Origin: Rhodothermales bacterium
Lineage (GTDB): Bacteria > Bacteroidota > Rhodothermia > Rhodothermales > UBA10348
Direction: 5' to 3'
Length of the DNA stretch: 64,000 nt
NCBI GenBank assembly: GCA_040221055.1
Contig: JAVJVN010000016.1
Location: 62,001-126,000 of the forward strand
In this document: piece after piece, positions 52,599-61,056 of the stretch
How the letters are laid out: each line of letters begins with the position of its first letter
Numbering within the stretch: position 1 is the first letter of the stretch
Made by a program: the position numbers and the translations under genes
The notes under the pieces: model-generated
Told to the model about the DNA's origin: nothing
Databases searched by the model: none
What the model saw: the letters and a program-made list of their open reading frames with translations, nothing else

Positions 52599-53606
52599 AT
52601 GCCCACACGCGTTGCCATCGATGCCATGGGGGGCGATCACGCCCCTTCCGTAGTCATTGAGGGTACCGTGCGCGTTGTCCGGGAGCACCCCGACACCATC
52701 GCACCCATATTGGTCGGGCCGGAGAGCGTGATCGCCCCCCTGCTCGAGCAGCACGATCCCGAAGGTGCGCTCGGTATCCGCGTGCACCACGCTCCCGACG
52801 TCATCGGCATGGACGAGTCGCCGGCTACGGCCATCAAGACCAAGACCGGGTCGTCCATCCACGTGGGTCTCGGTCTGTGCAAGGCGGGTGCAGCCCAGGC
52901 GTTCGTCTCGGCCGGCAACACCGGGGCCGTCATGGGCGCCTCGCTGTTCCTGCTCGGACGCATCAAAGGCATTTCCCGCCCCAGTGTCATCGGGTATTAC
53001 CCCACGTTGAAAGGAACCTGCATCCTGCTGGATGTCGGTGCCAACGTGGACTGCAAGCCCGAACACCTGGTCCAGTTCGCCTGGATGGGCCGGATCTATG
53101 CCCAGCGCGTGCTCGACGTTGCGGACCCCCAGGTGGCGCTCATGAACATCGGGGAAGAGCCCGGCAAGGGCAACGAAACCGCGAAACTGGCGCATGAAGC
53201 CCTGACGGCCGCCACGGGTCTCGGATTCGTCGGCAATATCGAAGGGCGTGACCTGCTCCGCCACGCGGCGGATGTGGTCGTGTGCGACGGGTTCGTCGGC
53301 AACATCCTGCTGAAGTTCGGCGAGAGTGTGGCCTCGGTCCTGCCCCGGATGATCGGCGCCGAAATGGTGCGTCTCGGCATGCCCCCGGAAGAGCAGGCCA
53401 TCGTGGCCAAGGCACTGAAGGGCGTCAAGGACCGGTTCGACTACGAAGAATATGGCGGCATGCCCCTCCTGGGTGTCGATGGCAATGTCATCATCGGACA
53501 TGGCGGGTCGTCTGCGCATGCGGTCAAGAACATGATCCTGAGTGCCGACGCCCTCGTCCGGAATCGCGTTACGGAATCCATTGCGAAAGCCGTGGATGTT
53601 GCCTGA
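52599..53606 (+). CDS. plsX: Phosphate acyltransferase PlsX
   Basis: The 335-residue protein opens [12 protein letters not shown] and has [11 protein letters not shown] and [11 protein letters not shown]. It makes acyl-phosphate from acyl-ACP for phospholipid synthesis. It is followed by fabH, the standard order. Confidence 0.96.
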   Translation: MPTRVAIDAMGGDHAPSVVIEGTVRVVREHPDTIAPILVGPESVIAPLLEQHDPEGALGIRVHHAPDVIGMDESPATAIKTKTGSSIHVGLGLCKAGAAQAFVSAGNTGAVMGASLFLLGRIKGISRPSVIGYYPTLKGTCILLDVGANVDCKPEHLVQFAWMGRIYAQRVLDVADPQVALMNIGEEPGKGNETAKLAHEALTAATGLGFVGNIEGRDLLRHAADVVVCDGFVGNILLKFGESVASVLPRMIGAEMVRLGMPPEEQAIVAKALKGVKDRFDYEEYGGMPLLGVDGNVIIGHGGSSAHAVKNMILSADALVRNRVTESIAKAVDVA

Positions 53607-53643
53607 CGATCGCCCCAATCTGCAAAAACCACAGGAAAACATC

Positions 53644-54645
53644 ATGGCGCTCGCTCGCGCGGCCATTACGGCCGTAGGACATTACCTGCCTGAAGACCGC
53701 CTGACGAACAAGGACCTGGAAGCCCTCGTCGAGACGTCCGACGAATGGATCATGAGCCGGACCGGGATCAAGGAGCGGCGCATCCTCCGGGATCCGGAGA
53801 AGGCCACCAGCTTCATGGCCACGAAGGCCGCCGAGGAAGTGCTGCGCAAGCGCGGCATCGGTCCCGAGGAAATCGACCTCATCATTGTGGCCACGGTCAC
53901 GCCCGACATGTTTTTCCCGGCCACGGCCTGCATTGTGCAGGGAAACCTGGGCGCCACGAACGCCTGGGCCTACGATCTGTCGGCCGCCTGCTCCGGCTTC
54001 CTGTTCGCGCTCTCCACGGCGGCCCGATTCATCGAGTCCGGCAAACACACGAAGGTCCTGGTCATCGGTGCGGACAAAATGAGCAGCATCGTGGACTATA
54101 CCGATCGCACAACGTGCATCCTGTTCGGCGACGGGGCCGGTGCGGTCCTGGTCGAACCGTCCGCAGACAAGGACGGCATCCATGACAGCATCGAGGAGGT
54201 GGACGGAAAGGATTGGGCCGGGCTCTGCATGCTGGGAGGCGGAAGCCTGAATCCGCCTTCGCCGGTCACGCTCGAGAAGCGTCTGCACTATCTGTACCAG
54301 GACGGCCAGCCCGTGTTCAAGAAGGCGGTCGTCGGCATGGCCGAAGTGGCGGAACGCATCATGAAACGAAACGGCCTGACGGGCGATGACGTACGGTACT
54401 TGGTACCCCACCAGGCGAATCTGCGCATCATCGATGCCACGGCCCGCCGCATGGGCATCACCATGGACAAGGTCATGCTGAACATTGAACGGTACGGAAA
54501 CACGACCGCCGCTACCTTACCGCTGTGCCTCGCCGACTGGGAGAAGGACCTCAAGAAGGGGGACAACCTCATCCTGGCGGCCTTCGGCGGTGGTTTCACG
54601 TGGGGCTCCATGTACCTGTCCTGGGCCTACAACACAGAAGACTGA
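53644..54645 (+). CDS. fabH: 3-oxoacyl-ACP synthase III
   Basis: The ATG at 53644 gives 333 residues. The catalytic triad is C116 (L-S-A-A-C-S-G-F), H256 (V-P-H-Q-A-N-L-R) and N286 (R-Y-G-N-T-T-A-A). It starts fatty-acid chains by condensing acyl-CoA with malonyl-ACP. Three bases separate its stop from fabD. Confidence 0.96.
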   Translation: MALARAAITAVGHYLPEDRLTNKDLEALVETSDEWIMSRTGIKERRILRDPEKATSFMATKAAEEVLRKRGIGPEEIDLIIVATVTPDMFFPATACIVQGNLGATNAWAYDLSAACSGFLFALSTAARFIESGKHTKVLVIGADKMSSIVDYTDRTTCILFGDGAGAVLVEPSADKDGIHDSIEEVDGKDWAGLCMLGGGSLNPPSPVTLEKRLHYLYQDGQPVFKKAVVGMAEVAERIMKRNGLTGDDVRYLVPHQANLRIIDATARRMGITMDKVMLNIERYGNTTAATLPLCLADWEKDLKKGDNLILAAFGGGFTWGSMYLSWAYNTED

Positions 54646-54648
54646 CGC

Positions 54649-55566
54649 ATGTCGAAGATTGCTTACCTGTTTCCCGGTCAAGGCTCCCAGTATGCGGGCA
54701 TGGGCAAGGACCTGTACGCCGGTCATCCCGGGGCCCAGGCCTGCTTCGACATGGCCGACGACGTCCTCGGTTTCCGCCTGTCGGATATCCTGTTCGGAGA
54801 CGACGAGGCCGCCCTCAAGGAAACGCAGAACACACAGCCGGCCCTCTACGTGCACTCCATGGCCGTTCTGGCCGCCATGGACGATGCCGCGGACGACATG
54901 CACGCCGTGGCAGGGCACAGCTTGGGAGAATACACGGCGCTCACCGTTGCCGGCGCGCTTACGTTCGAGGATGGACTCATGCTGGTGCGCCTCCGGGGCG
55001 AGCTCATGGCCGATGCGGGCGCCCGGCGACCCGGAGCCATGGCCGCGTTGATCGGCATGGAGGACGCGGCGGTCGATGCGCTCTGCGCGGAACTGTCCCG
55101 TCCCGACTCGTTGGTCCAGGCCGCCAATTTCAATTCCCCCGGGCAGATCGTGATTTCGGGGGACGAGGATGCCGTGGCCCGTGTTGTCGAAGCCGCCCCC
55201 GATCGCGGCGCCCGCAGGGCCATCCCGCTGCCGGTTTCGGGCGCCTTCCATTCGCCCCTCATGGAATATGCCATTCCGGGCCTGGCCGCCGGGCTCAAGG
55301 AAGTCGAACTCCGCGAGCCCCGGGTACCGGTCTACCTGAATGTCACCGCCGAGCCCACCTCGGACCCCGAGGCCATCCAGAAGTACCTGCTGGAGCAACT
55401 GACCGCCCCCGTACGGTGGGCCCAGACGTTGGCGGCCATGCAACGGGACGGCGTCACGGAATTCGTCGAAATCGGAGCCGGCAAGGTCTTGTCCGGCCTG
55501 GTGAAACGCACGCTCGGCAAGGATGCCGGAACCCGTGCCATCGGAACCCTGGAGGACCTGATATGA
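54649..55566 (+). CDS. fabD: Malonyl-CoA:ACP transacylase
   Basis: The 305-residue protein has F-P-G-Q-G-S-Q-Y-A-G-M-G at the start and the nucleophile S91 in A-G-H-S-L-G-E-Y-T-A-L. It loads malonate on ACP. It overlaps fabG by 4 bases (ATGA). Confidence 0.96.
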   Translation: MSKIAYLFPGQGSQYAGMGKDLYAGHPGAQACFDMADDVLGFRLSDILFGDDEAALKETQNTQPALYVHSMAVLAAMDDAADDMHAVAGHSLGEYTALTVAGALTFEDGLMLVRLRGELMADAGARRPGAMAALIGMEDAAVDALCAELSRPDSLVQAANFNSPGQIVISGDEDAVARVVEAAPDRGARRAIPLPVSGAFHSPLMEYAIPGLAAGLKEVELREPRVPVYLNVTAEPTSDPEAIQKYLLEQLTAPVRWAQTLAAMQRDGVTEFVEIGAGKVLSGLVKRTLGKDAGTRAIGTLEDLI

Positions 55567-56312
55567 CCCTGGATTTCACTGGAAAACACGTGCTGGTGAC
55601 GGGCGGAACGCGCGGCATTGGCCGCGACATCGTGCTCTCCTTTGCCCGTGCGGGTGCAGACGTGGCGTTCACCTACCGCTCGTCGGTGGACGAGGCGACG
55701 GCCCTGGAGAAGGAGTTGTCGGACCTCGGGGTCCGCGCCCTGGCCTTCCAGGCCGACGCGGCCGATTCCACGGCAGCCGAAGAGATTGTCGGCAAGGTGG
55801 TCTCCGAATGGGGCCGTCTGGATGTGCTGGTCAACAACGCCGGCATCACCCGGGACGGACTCATGTTGCGCATGGGCCGGGAGGACTGGGATGCCGTCAT
55901 TTCCACCAACCTGGGCAGTGTTTTCAACTACTGCAAGGCGGCATACCGACCCATGATGAAGCAGCGGGCCGGACGCGTCATCAACATGAGCTCCGTGGTG
56001 GGTATCATGGGGAACGCCGGTCAGACGAACTATGCGGCGTCCAAGGCGGGAATCATCGGATTCTCCAAGAGCCTGGCCAAGGAACTCGGCGCGCGCGGCG
56101 TGACCGTGAACGTGGTGGCCCCGGGATATGTCGAGACCGACATGACGGCCCAATTGAATGATGCCGCCAAGGAAGCCATGCTCGGTTCGGTACCGGCAGG
56201 GCGGGCGGCCCAACCCGCAGACATTTCGGCTGCGGTACTGTTTTTGGCATCGGATCAGGCCGCGTACGTGACCGGTCAGGTGCTCCAGGTCGATGGCGGC
56301 CTGGCCATGTAA
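55563..56312 (+). CDS. fabG: 3-oxoacyl-ACP reductase
   Basis: The ATG at 55563 gives 249 residues: V-T-G-G-T-R-G-I-G (12-20), N115, S144, Y157 and K161 of the SDR tetrad, and the C-terminal V-L-Q-V-D-G-G-L. It reduces 3-oxoacyl-ACP with NADPH. The usual next genes, acpP and fabF, are not here. Confidence 0.96.
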   Translation: MTLDFTGKHVLVTGGTRGIGRDIVLSFARAGADVAFTYRSSVDEATALEKELSDLGVRALAFQADAADSTAAEEIVGKVVSEWGRLDVLVNNAGITRDGLMLRMGREDWDAVISTNLGSVFNYCKAAYRPMMKQRAGRVINMSSVVGIMGNAGQTNYAASKAGIIGFSKSLAKELGARGVTVNVVAPGYVETDMTAQLNDAAKEAMLGSVPAGRAAQPADISAAVLFLASDQAAYVTGQVLQVDGGLAM

Positions 56313-56322
56313 TACGAAGACG

Positions 56323-57774
56323 ATGTCAGCAAACAAATACACGCAGGTCATCGACCTGACCTCACGCGCCCAGGCAGAGCGGGTGGCGGAAAGCGCCAAG
56401 AAGGCGTTGGAAACGGACGAAAAGGACGTTCCCGAAATTGAAATCAAGGACCTGCCGGAGCGCATCCGTCAGGCGGTGGAAGCCGCCGGCTGGACGTCCC
56501 TCATGCCGGTGCAGTCGCAGGCCATCCCGTATCTCCTGGAAGGACGCGACCTGATCGTGCAATCCCGGACGGGATCGGGCAAGACCGGCGCATTCCTGCT
56601 GCCGCTCTTCGATATCCTGACCAACGGGGACCGCGGCGCACGCGTCCTCATCCTGTCGCCCACGCGTGAGTTGGCCGGGCAGATCTACAAGGAGTTCGAA
56701 CGCATTCGGGGGACGCAGGACATTCCGGGCGTGGTCATTTACGGCGGTGTGGCCTACGAGCCGCAGATCAAGGCCCTGAAGGACGGGGCGCAGATTGTCA
56801 TCGGAACACCGGGCCGGATCCTGGACCACATCCAGCGGGGCAACCTGCGCCTGGATGACCTGCAGGTCCTGGTGTTCGACGAGGCCGACGAAATGCTGTC
56901 CATGGGTTTCTACCCCGACATGCAACGGTTGAAGCGGTACCTGCCCAAAGAGCGCCAGTCGGCCATGTTCAGCGCCACCATTCCGCCGCGGGTGCGGAAC
57001 CTGTCGGAGGAATTCCTGAACAACCCGGCATTCCTGGCGCTCTCGACCGGGAATGTAAGTGTGGATGCCATTGACCATCGCGTGTACAAGGTCGATGCCA
57101 TGATGAAGGACCGGGTGCTCGCGCGCTTGATTGAGCTCGAGAATCCGGAAAGTGCCATCATCTTTGCCAACACCAAGCGCGAAGTCGAGTACGTGGGCAC
57201 CTTCCTGAAGAACTACGGATACGATGCGGACAGCATTTCCGGGGACCTGTCGCAGGCGGCCCGCGAGAAGGTCATGCAGAAGATCCGCGACAACCGGTTG
57301 CGCTTCCTGGTCGCGACCGACGTGGCCGCACGCGGCATTGACATCTCCGACCTGAGCCACGTGTTCATGTACGATGTCCCGCAGGACCAGGAGTATTACG
57401 TGCATCGTGCGGGTCGTACCGCGCGCGCCGGAAAAACCGGTACCGCCATTGTCTTGACGACCATAGACGACCACCGCAAACTGCTGGCCATCGGCCAGCG
57501 CTACAGCATTCCCATGACACAGCACAACGTTCCGAGCGAGGAAGATGTCCAGCAACGCGTGACCGAGCGCCTCACGGTTCTGCTCGAGTCCATGTACCGC
57601 GACCGCAGCAACCTGGAAAAGGAGCGGCTGACGCGGTTCCGCACGCTGGCCGAGGAATTGGCCAACGAAGAGCCGGAGTTGCTGGCCATGCTGCTGGACA
57701 AGGCCTACCACGAGAGCCTGCACCAGGTGTCGGACGAGAAGGGTGGTCGCGGCAAAGACCGGAGACGGGACTGA
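56323..57774 (+). CDS. DEAD-box ATP-dependent RNA helicase
   Basis: The ATG at 56323 gives 483 residues. The motifs are in order: Q motif (T-S-L-M-P-V-Q-S-Q-A-I), I S-R-T-G-S-G-K-T, II V-F-D-E-A-D-E-M, III S-A-T, and VI H-R-A-G-R-T-A-R-A-G. A C-terminal extension of about 100 residues is charged. It remodels RNA duplexes, probably in ribosome assembly or cold adaptation. Its stop overlaps the ChaN-like start by 1 base (TGATG). Confidence 0.93.
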   Translation: MSANKYTQVIDLTSRAQAERVAESAKKALETDEKDVPEIEIKDLPERIRQAVEAAGWTSLMPVQSQAIPYLLEGRDLIVQSRTGSGKTGAFLLPLFDILTNGDRGARVLILSPTRELAGQIYKEFERIRGTQDIPGVVIYGGVAYEPQIKALKDGAQIVIGTPGRILDHIQRGNLRLDDLQVLVFDEADEMLSMGFYPDMQRLKRYLPKERQSAMFSATIPPRVRNLSEEFLNNPAFLALSTGNVSVDAIDHRVYKVDAMMKDRVLARLIELENPESAIIFANTKREVEYVGTFLKNYGYDADSISGDLSQAAREKVMQKIRDNRLRFLVATDVAARGIDISDLSHVFMYDVPQDQEYYVHRAGRTARAGKTGTAIVLTTIDDHRKLLAIGQRYSIPMTQHNVPSEEDVQQRVTERLTVLLESMYRDRSNLEKERLTRFRTLAEELANEEPELLAMLLDKAYHESLHQVSDEKGGRGKDRRRD

Positions 57775-58709
57775 TGTCGGCGCTCTCCTTGTTGGTGGGG
57801 CTGCCCCTGTTCGGCGGGGTTCCAGCCAGCGCTTCGGCGGCGTTTGTGGCCCCCGCCGACACCGTCGAGGTTACGGTCGACCACTACCGCGTCTACACCT
57901 CCGATGGAACGCCTGCGACATTCGATGACATTGTGGCGGCCATTCCGATGGTAGACGTGGTGTTCGTGGGCGAGCATCACAACGATCCCGTGGCCCATGC
58001 CGTGGAGCGCTGGGTGCTCGAAGCCGCCCACGCCGCGTCGGACAACCGACCGGCTGCGCTGTCCCTGGAAATGATTGCCCGGGACGAACAGTACATCCTG
58101 GACGAATACCTGGCGGGCCACATTTCCGAGTCGCATTTCCGCTCCAGTACGAACCCCTGGACCAACTACGAGCAGGATTACCGTCCGCTCGTCGAGTTCG
58201 CCCGCGAGAACGGGCTGCGTGTGGTTGCCGCGAACGCCCCCCGGCGCTACGCCAACCTGGTGACGCGCAAGGGCCGTGAAGCCTTGCTCGAGCTCAGTGA
58301 TCACGCCCGGACGCATATCGCTCCCCTGCCGTACGGGCAGCCGTCCGAACGGTATCGGGCCCAATGGGATGCGGTGATGGGCGATGCCGCCGACGCGGAC
58401 AATCCCATGCACGGGATGATGGAAAACATGCTCCAGGCCCAGGCCCTGTGGGATGCGACGATGGCCTACTCCATCGCCGAGCATCTCATGCGCCACCCGG
58501 GCAGCCGTGTCGTGCACATGGTCGGGGGATTCCACTCGGAAACCGGCACCGGCACCCCTGAACACCTGGCGGCCTACCGTCCGGGTACGCAGACGCTCAT
58601 CCTGTCGGTGCAGCCGGTTGCGGACATTTCGGCGTTTGACCCCGAAGAACACGCCGGCCTGGGGGATTTCGTCATCCTGGCCGACGAGTCCCTTCCGCGT
58701 TCATATTAG
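57774..58709 (+). CDS. ChaN-family haem-binding-uptake-like exported protein
   Basis: The 311-residue protein has a signal peptide (M-S-A-L-S-L-L-V-G-L..., cleavage around A-S-A-A). The ChaN/Tiki-like core follows: D-V-V-F-V-G-E-H-H-N-D-P-V-A-H, then S-L-E-M-I-A-R-D-E-Q and V-V-H-M-V-G-G-F-H-S-E-T-G-T-G. ChaN proteins bind haem pairs at the outer membrane; related folds act as metalloproteases. No lipobox is seen. It is translationally coupled to the helicase. Confidence 0.85.
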   Translation: MSALSLLVGLPLFGGVPASASAAFVAPADTVEVTVDHYRVYTSDGTPATFDDIVAAIPMVDVVFVGEHHNDPVAHAVERWVLEAAHAASDNRPAALSLEMIARDEQYILDEYLAGHISESHFRSSTNPWTNYEQDYRPLVEFARENGLRVVAANAPRRYANLVTRKGREALLELSDHARTHIAPLPYGQPSERYRAQWDAVMGDAADADNPMHGMMENMLQAQALWDATMAYSIAEHLMRHPGSRVVHMVGGFHSETGTGTPEHLAAYRPGTQTLILSVQPVADISAFDPEEHAGLGDFVILADESLPRSY

Positions 58710-58766
58710 GGCTTAAGTTCGGTATGCGGCGTGTCGATACTTCCTGTGCACATAGACGGGAAGAAC

Positions 58767-59042
58767 ATGCGTTTACCAATCGACGAATACCAATTGGCCG
58801 GCTTCATGGCCGGCGAACTGTCGCAGTCCGAACGGGCGACGGTCACCAGTGCCCTGTTGCGCGACAAGGATCTCCGGGAATGGCTGCACATGGCCACCGA
58901 GGCCCTGTCGGCTGCTGAACGGAACGCTGACGACAACCCGCTGCTGCACGCCCTGCCCCGCATGCAACCGTCGCGTCCCGGCATCCGCCGCGAGGATCGC
59001 CACGCGGTGCCGGCTCCCAGTCGTTCGCGCCGGACGGGCTGA
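58767..59042 (+). CDS. Small protein with an anti-sigma-like N terminus
   Basis: The ATG at 58767 gives 91 residues; a GTG at 58731 is an alternative. The N-terminal helices D-E-Y-Q-L-A-G-F-M-A-G-E-L-S-Q-S-E-R-A and R-D-K-D-L-R-E-W-L-H-M-A resemble the N-terminal domain of anti-sigma factors, but no metal ligands are present. The C terminus is basic and disordered. It precedes htpG by 62 bases. The function is unknown. Confidence 0.5.
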   Translation: MRLPIDEYQLAGFMAGELSQSERATVTSALLRDKDLREWLHMATEALSAAERNADDNPLLHALPRMQPSRPGIRREDRHAVPAPSRSRRTG

Positions 59043-59104
59043 ACCGGCCGCCGTTTCGGGCGTTCCTATGGGCTGAAAAATGTCCAAAATGAACGGCCCG
59101 AACC

Positions 59105-60988
59105 ATGTCCGCCACTGATTCCACTCCCACCGGGGCAGAAGCACCCGAAACCCAGACGTTCGAATACCGCGCCGAGATGAAGCAGCTGCTTCATCTCATT
59201 GTGCATTCCCTCTACACGCACGAAGAGATCTTCCTGCGCGAGTTGATCTCGAACGCATCGGATGCGCTCAACAAGGCCCGTTTCCGCCTGTTGACCGACC
59301 GCACCATCGTGGACGCCGACGCCGAGCGGCGCATTGATATCGCGCTCGACGAAAAGGCCAACACCCTGGCCATCACCGATACCGGGATCGGAATGACACG
59401 CGAGGATCTGATTTCCCGGATTGGCACGGTGGCCAGCAGCGGTACGCTTGAGTTCGTACAGGAACTCAAGAAGCAGGATGGTCCGGTGGATGCGCAGCTC
59501 ATTGGCCAGTTCGGCGTTGGATTCTACTCGGCATTCATGGTCGCCGACCGCGTGGTTATCGATACGCGAAGCGCAGACCCGGATGCCGAAGCCGTCCGCT
59601 GGGAGTCGGACGGGGGTGGTCAGTACACCATCGAGGCCAGTGACCGTACGGCACGCGGGACCACCATTACGCTCCACCTCAAAAAGGAGAAGGAGGAGTT
59701 CGCCAAGTCGTGGCGCATCCAGCAGATCATCAAGAAGTATTCGAATTTTGTCGATTTCCCCATCTTCGTAGACGACGAGAAGGTGAACACCGTCAGTGCG
59801 CTCTGGCACAAGCCCAAGAGCGAACTGAAGGACGAGGAGCTGAAGGAATTCTACCAGTTCATTTCCGGCAACTACGACGACCCGATGGGGCACCTGCATC
59901 TGAGCCTGGAGGGTGTGGTGAGTTTCCGCTCGCTGCTCTTCGTGCCGTCGAAGGCGCCGCAGGGCATGTACCGCGAGGATTTCGAACACGGTCTGCACCT
60001 GTATTCCAGCAATGTGTTCATCCAGGACGACTGCAAGGCGCTGCTTCCGGAATACCTGCGGTTCGTGAAGGGCGTGGTGGACACGGAGGACCTGCCGCTG
60101 AATGTGTCCCGCGAGGTGACACAGCACAGTCCGGTCATGGCCAGGATCCGCAAGACGCTGGTCTCCAAGATCCTGGGCATGCTCGGCGAATGGGCGGCCG
60201 ACGACAAGGACCGCTTCGCCTCGTTCATGCGGGAATTCGGCCCGCTGTTCAAGAGCGGCCTGTCCACGGATTTTGAGCACCGGGACGAGCTCATCGAACT
60301 CATCCGATTCGAGTCGACCGCGACCGAAGCGGGATCGCTGTGCTCGCTGGCTGAGTACGTGGACCGGATGAAAGAGGGCCAGAAGGAAATCTACTACGTG
60401 TTGGGAGACAACAGGAAAGCGGCGGAACGCAATCCCAGCCTGGAGTATTTCCGGGCCAACGACATCGAAGTCCTGCTCATGACCGAGCCCGTGGATGCCT
60501 TCATTGTACCCGGCATCCCGAAGTACAAGGACCACGAGCTGGTGTCGGTGGAGAAGTCCGACCTGAAGCTGGACAAGAAGAAAGCCAAGGACAAGGGCGA
60601 TCTGTCCAAGTCGGACGCCAAGAAGCTGATTGAGCGCTTCAAGTCGGTGCTCGGTGACCGCGTCGAAGACGTGCGCGTGTCGGACCGGCTGGTGGATTCG
60701 GCGGCAACGCTCGTGACCGGTTCGAGCGGCATGGATGCCCAGATGGAGCGTATGATGCGCATGATGGACGAGAACTTCCAGTCGGCCAAGAAGGTGCTCG
60801 AGATCAATACCGGGCACGCCCTTATCCGGAATCTGGCCGCGCTCCGCGAGCAGCCGGGGAAGGAGGAACTGGTGGAGCAGGCTGTCGAGCAATTGTTCGA
60901 GGGCGCCTGCCTGCTGGACGGTTCGCTGGACAGCCCCCAGGACTTCGTTGCCCGCATGACGCGCATGATGGAGCGGGCGACGGGTTAA
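59105..60988 (+). CDS. htpG: Hsp90 chaperone HtpG
   Basis: The 627-residue protein has the GHKL ATPase: L-I-S-N-A-S-D-A-L-N-K (E/N catalytic), D-T-G-I-G-M-T, G-Q-F-G-V-G-F-Y-S-A-F, and later R-G-T-T-I-T-L-H-L. The middle domain has the V-S-R-E-V-T-Q-type stretch. The C-terminal dimer part is full length. It folds late-stage clients. Confidence 0.96.
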   Translation: MSATDSTPTGAEAPETQTFEYRAEMKQLLHLIVHSLYTHEEIFLRELISNASDALNKARFRLLTDRTIVDADAERRIDIALDEKANTLAITDTGIGMTREDLISRIGTVASSGTLEFVQELKKQDGPVDAQLIGQFGVGFYSAFMVADRVVIDTRSADPDAEAVRWESDGGGQYTIEASDRTARGTTITLHLKKEKEEFAKSWRIQQIIKKYSNFVDFPIFVDDEKVNTVSALWHKPKSELKDEELKEFYQFISGNYDDPMGHLHLSLEGVVSFRSLLFVPSKAPQGMYREDFEHGLHLYSSNVFIQDDCKALLPEYLRFVKGVVDTEDLPLNVSREVTQHSPVMARIRKTLVSKILGMLGEWAADDKDRFASFMREFGPLFKSGLSTDFEHRDELIELIRFESTATEAGSLCSLAEYVDRMKEGQKEIYYVLGDNRKAAERNPSLEYFRANDIEVLLMTEPVDAFIVPGIPKYKDHELVSVEKSDLKLDKKKAKDKGDLSKSDAKKLIERFKSVLGDRVEDVRVSDRLVDSAATLVTGSSGMDAQMERMMRMMDENFQSAKKVLEINTGHALIRNLAALREQPGKEELVEQAVEQLFEGACLLDGSLDSPQDFVARMTRMMERATG

Positions 60989-61005
60989 TACTGGAGTAAC
61001 ACACC

Positions 61006-61056
61006 GGAAGTACTCTTGCCGATGGAGCCAAAACCATCGCAACAAGAGATACTTCC
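61006..61056 (+). promoter_or_regulatory. 19-bp hairpin directly before the TonB receptor start
   Basis: GGAAGTA-CTCTTG-C-CGATGG (61006-61025) folds on CCATCG-CAA-CAAGAG-A-TACTTCC (61034-61056), leaving an 8-base loop and two small bulges. The 3' arm ends at 61056 and the ATG is at 61057-61059. It has no T run, so it is more likely a translation or RNA-stability element than an htpG terminator. Confidence 0.65.
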
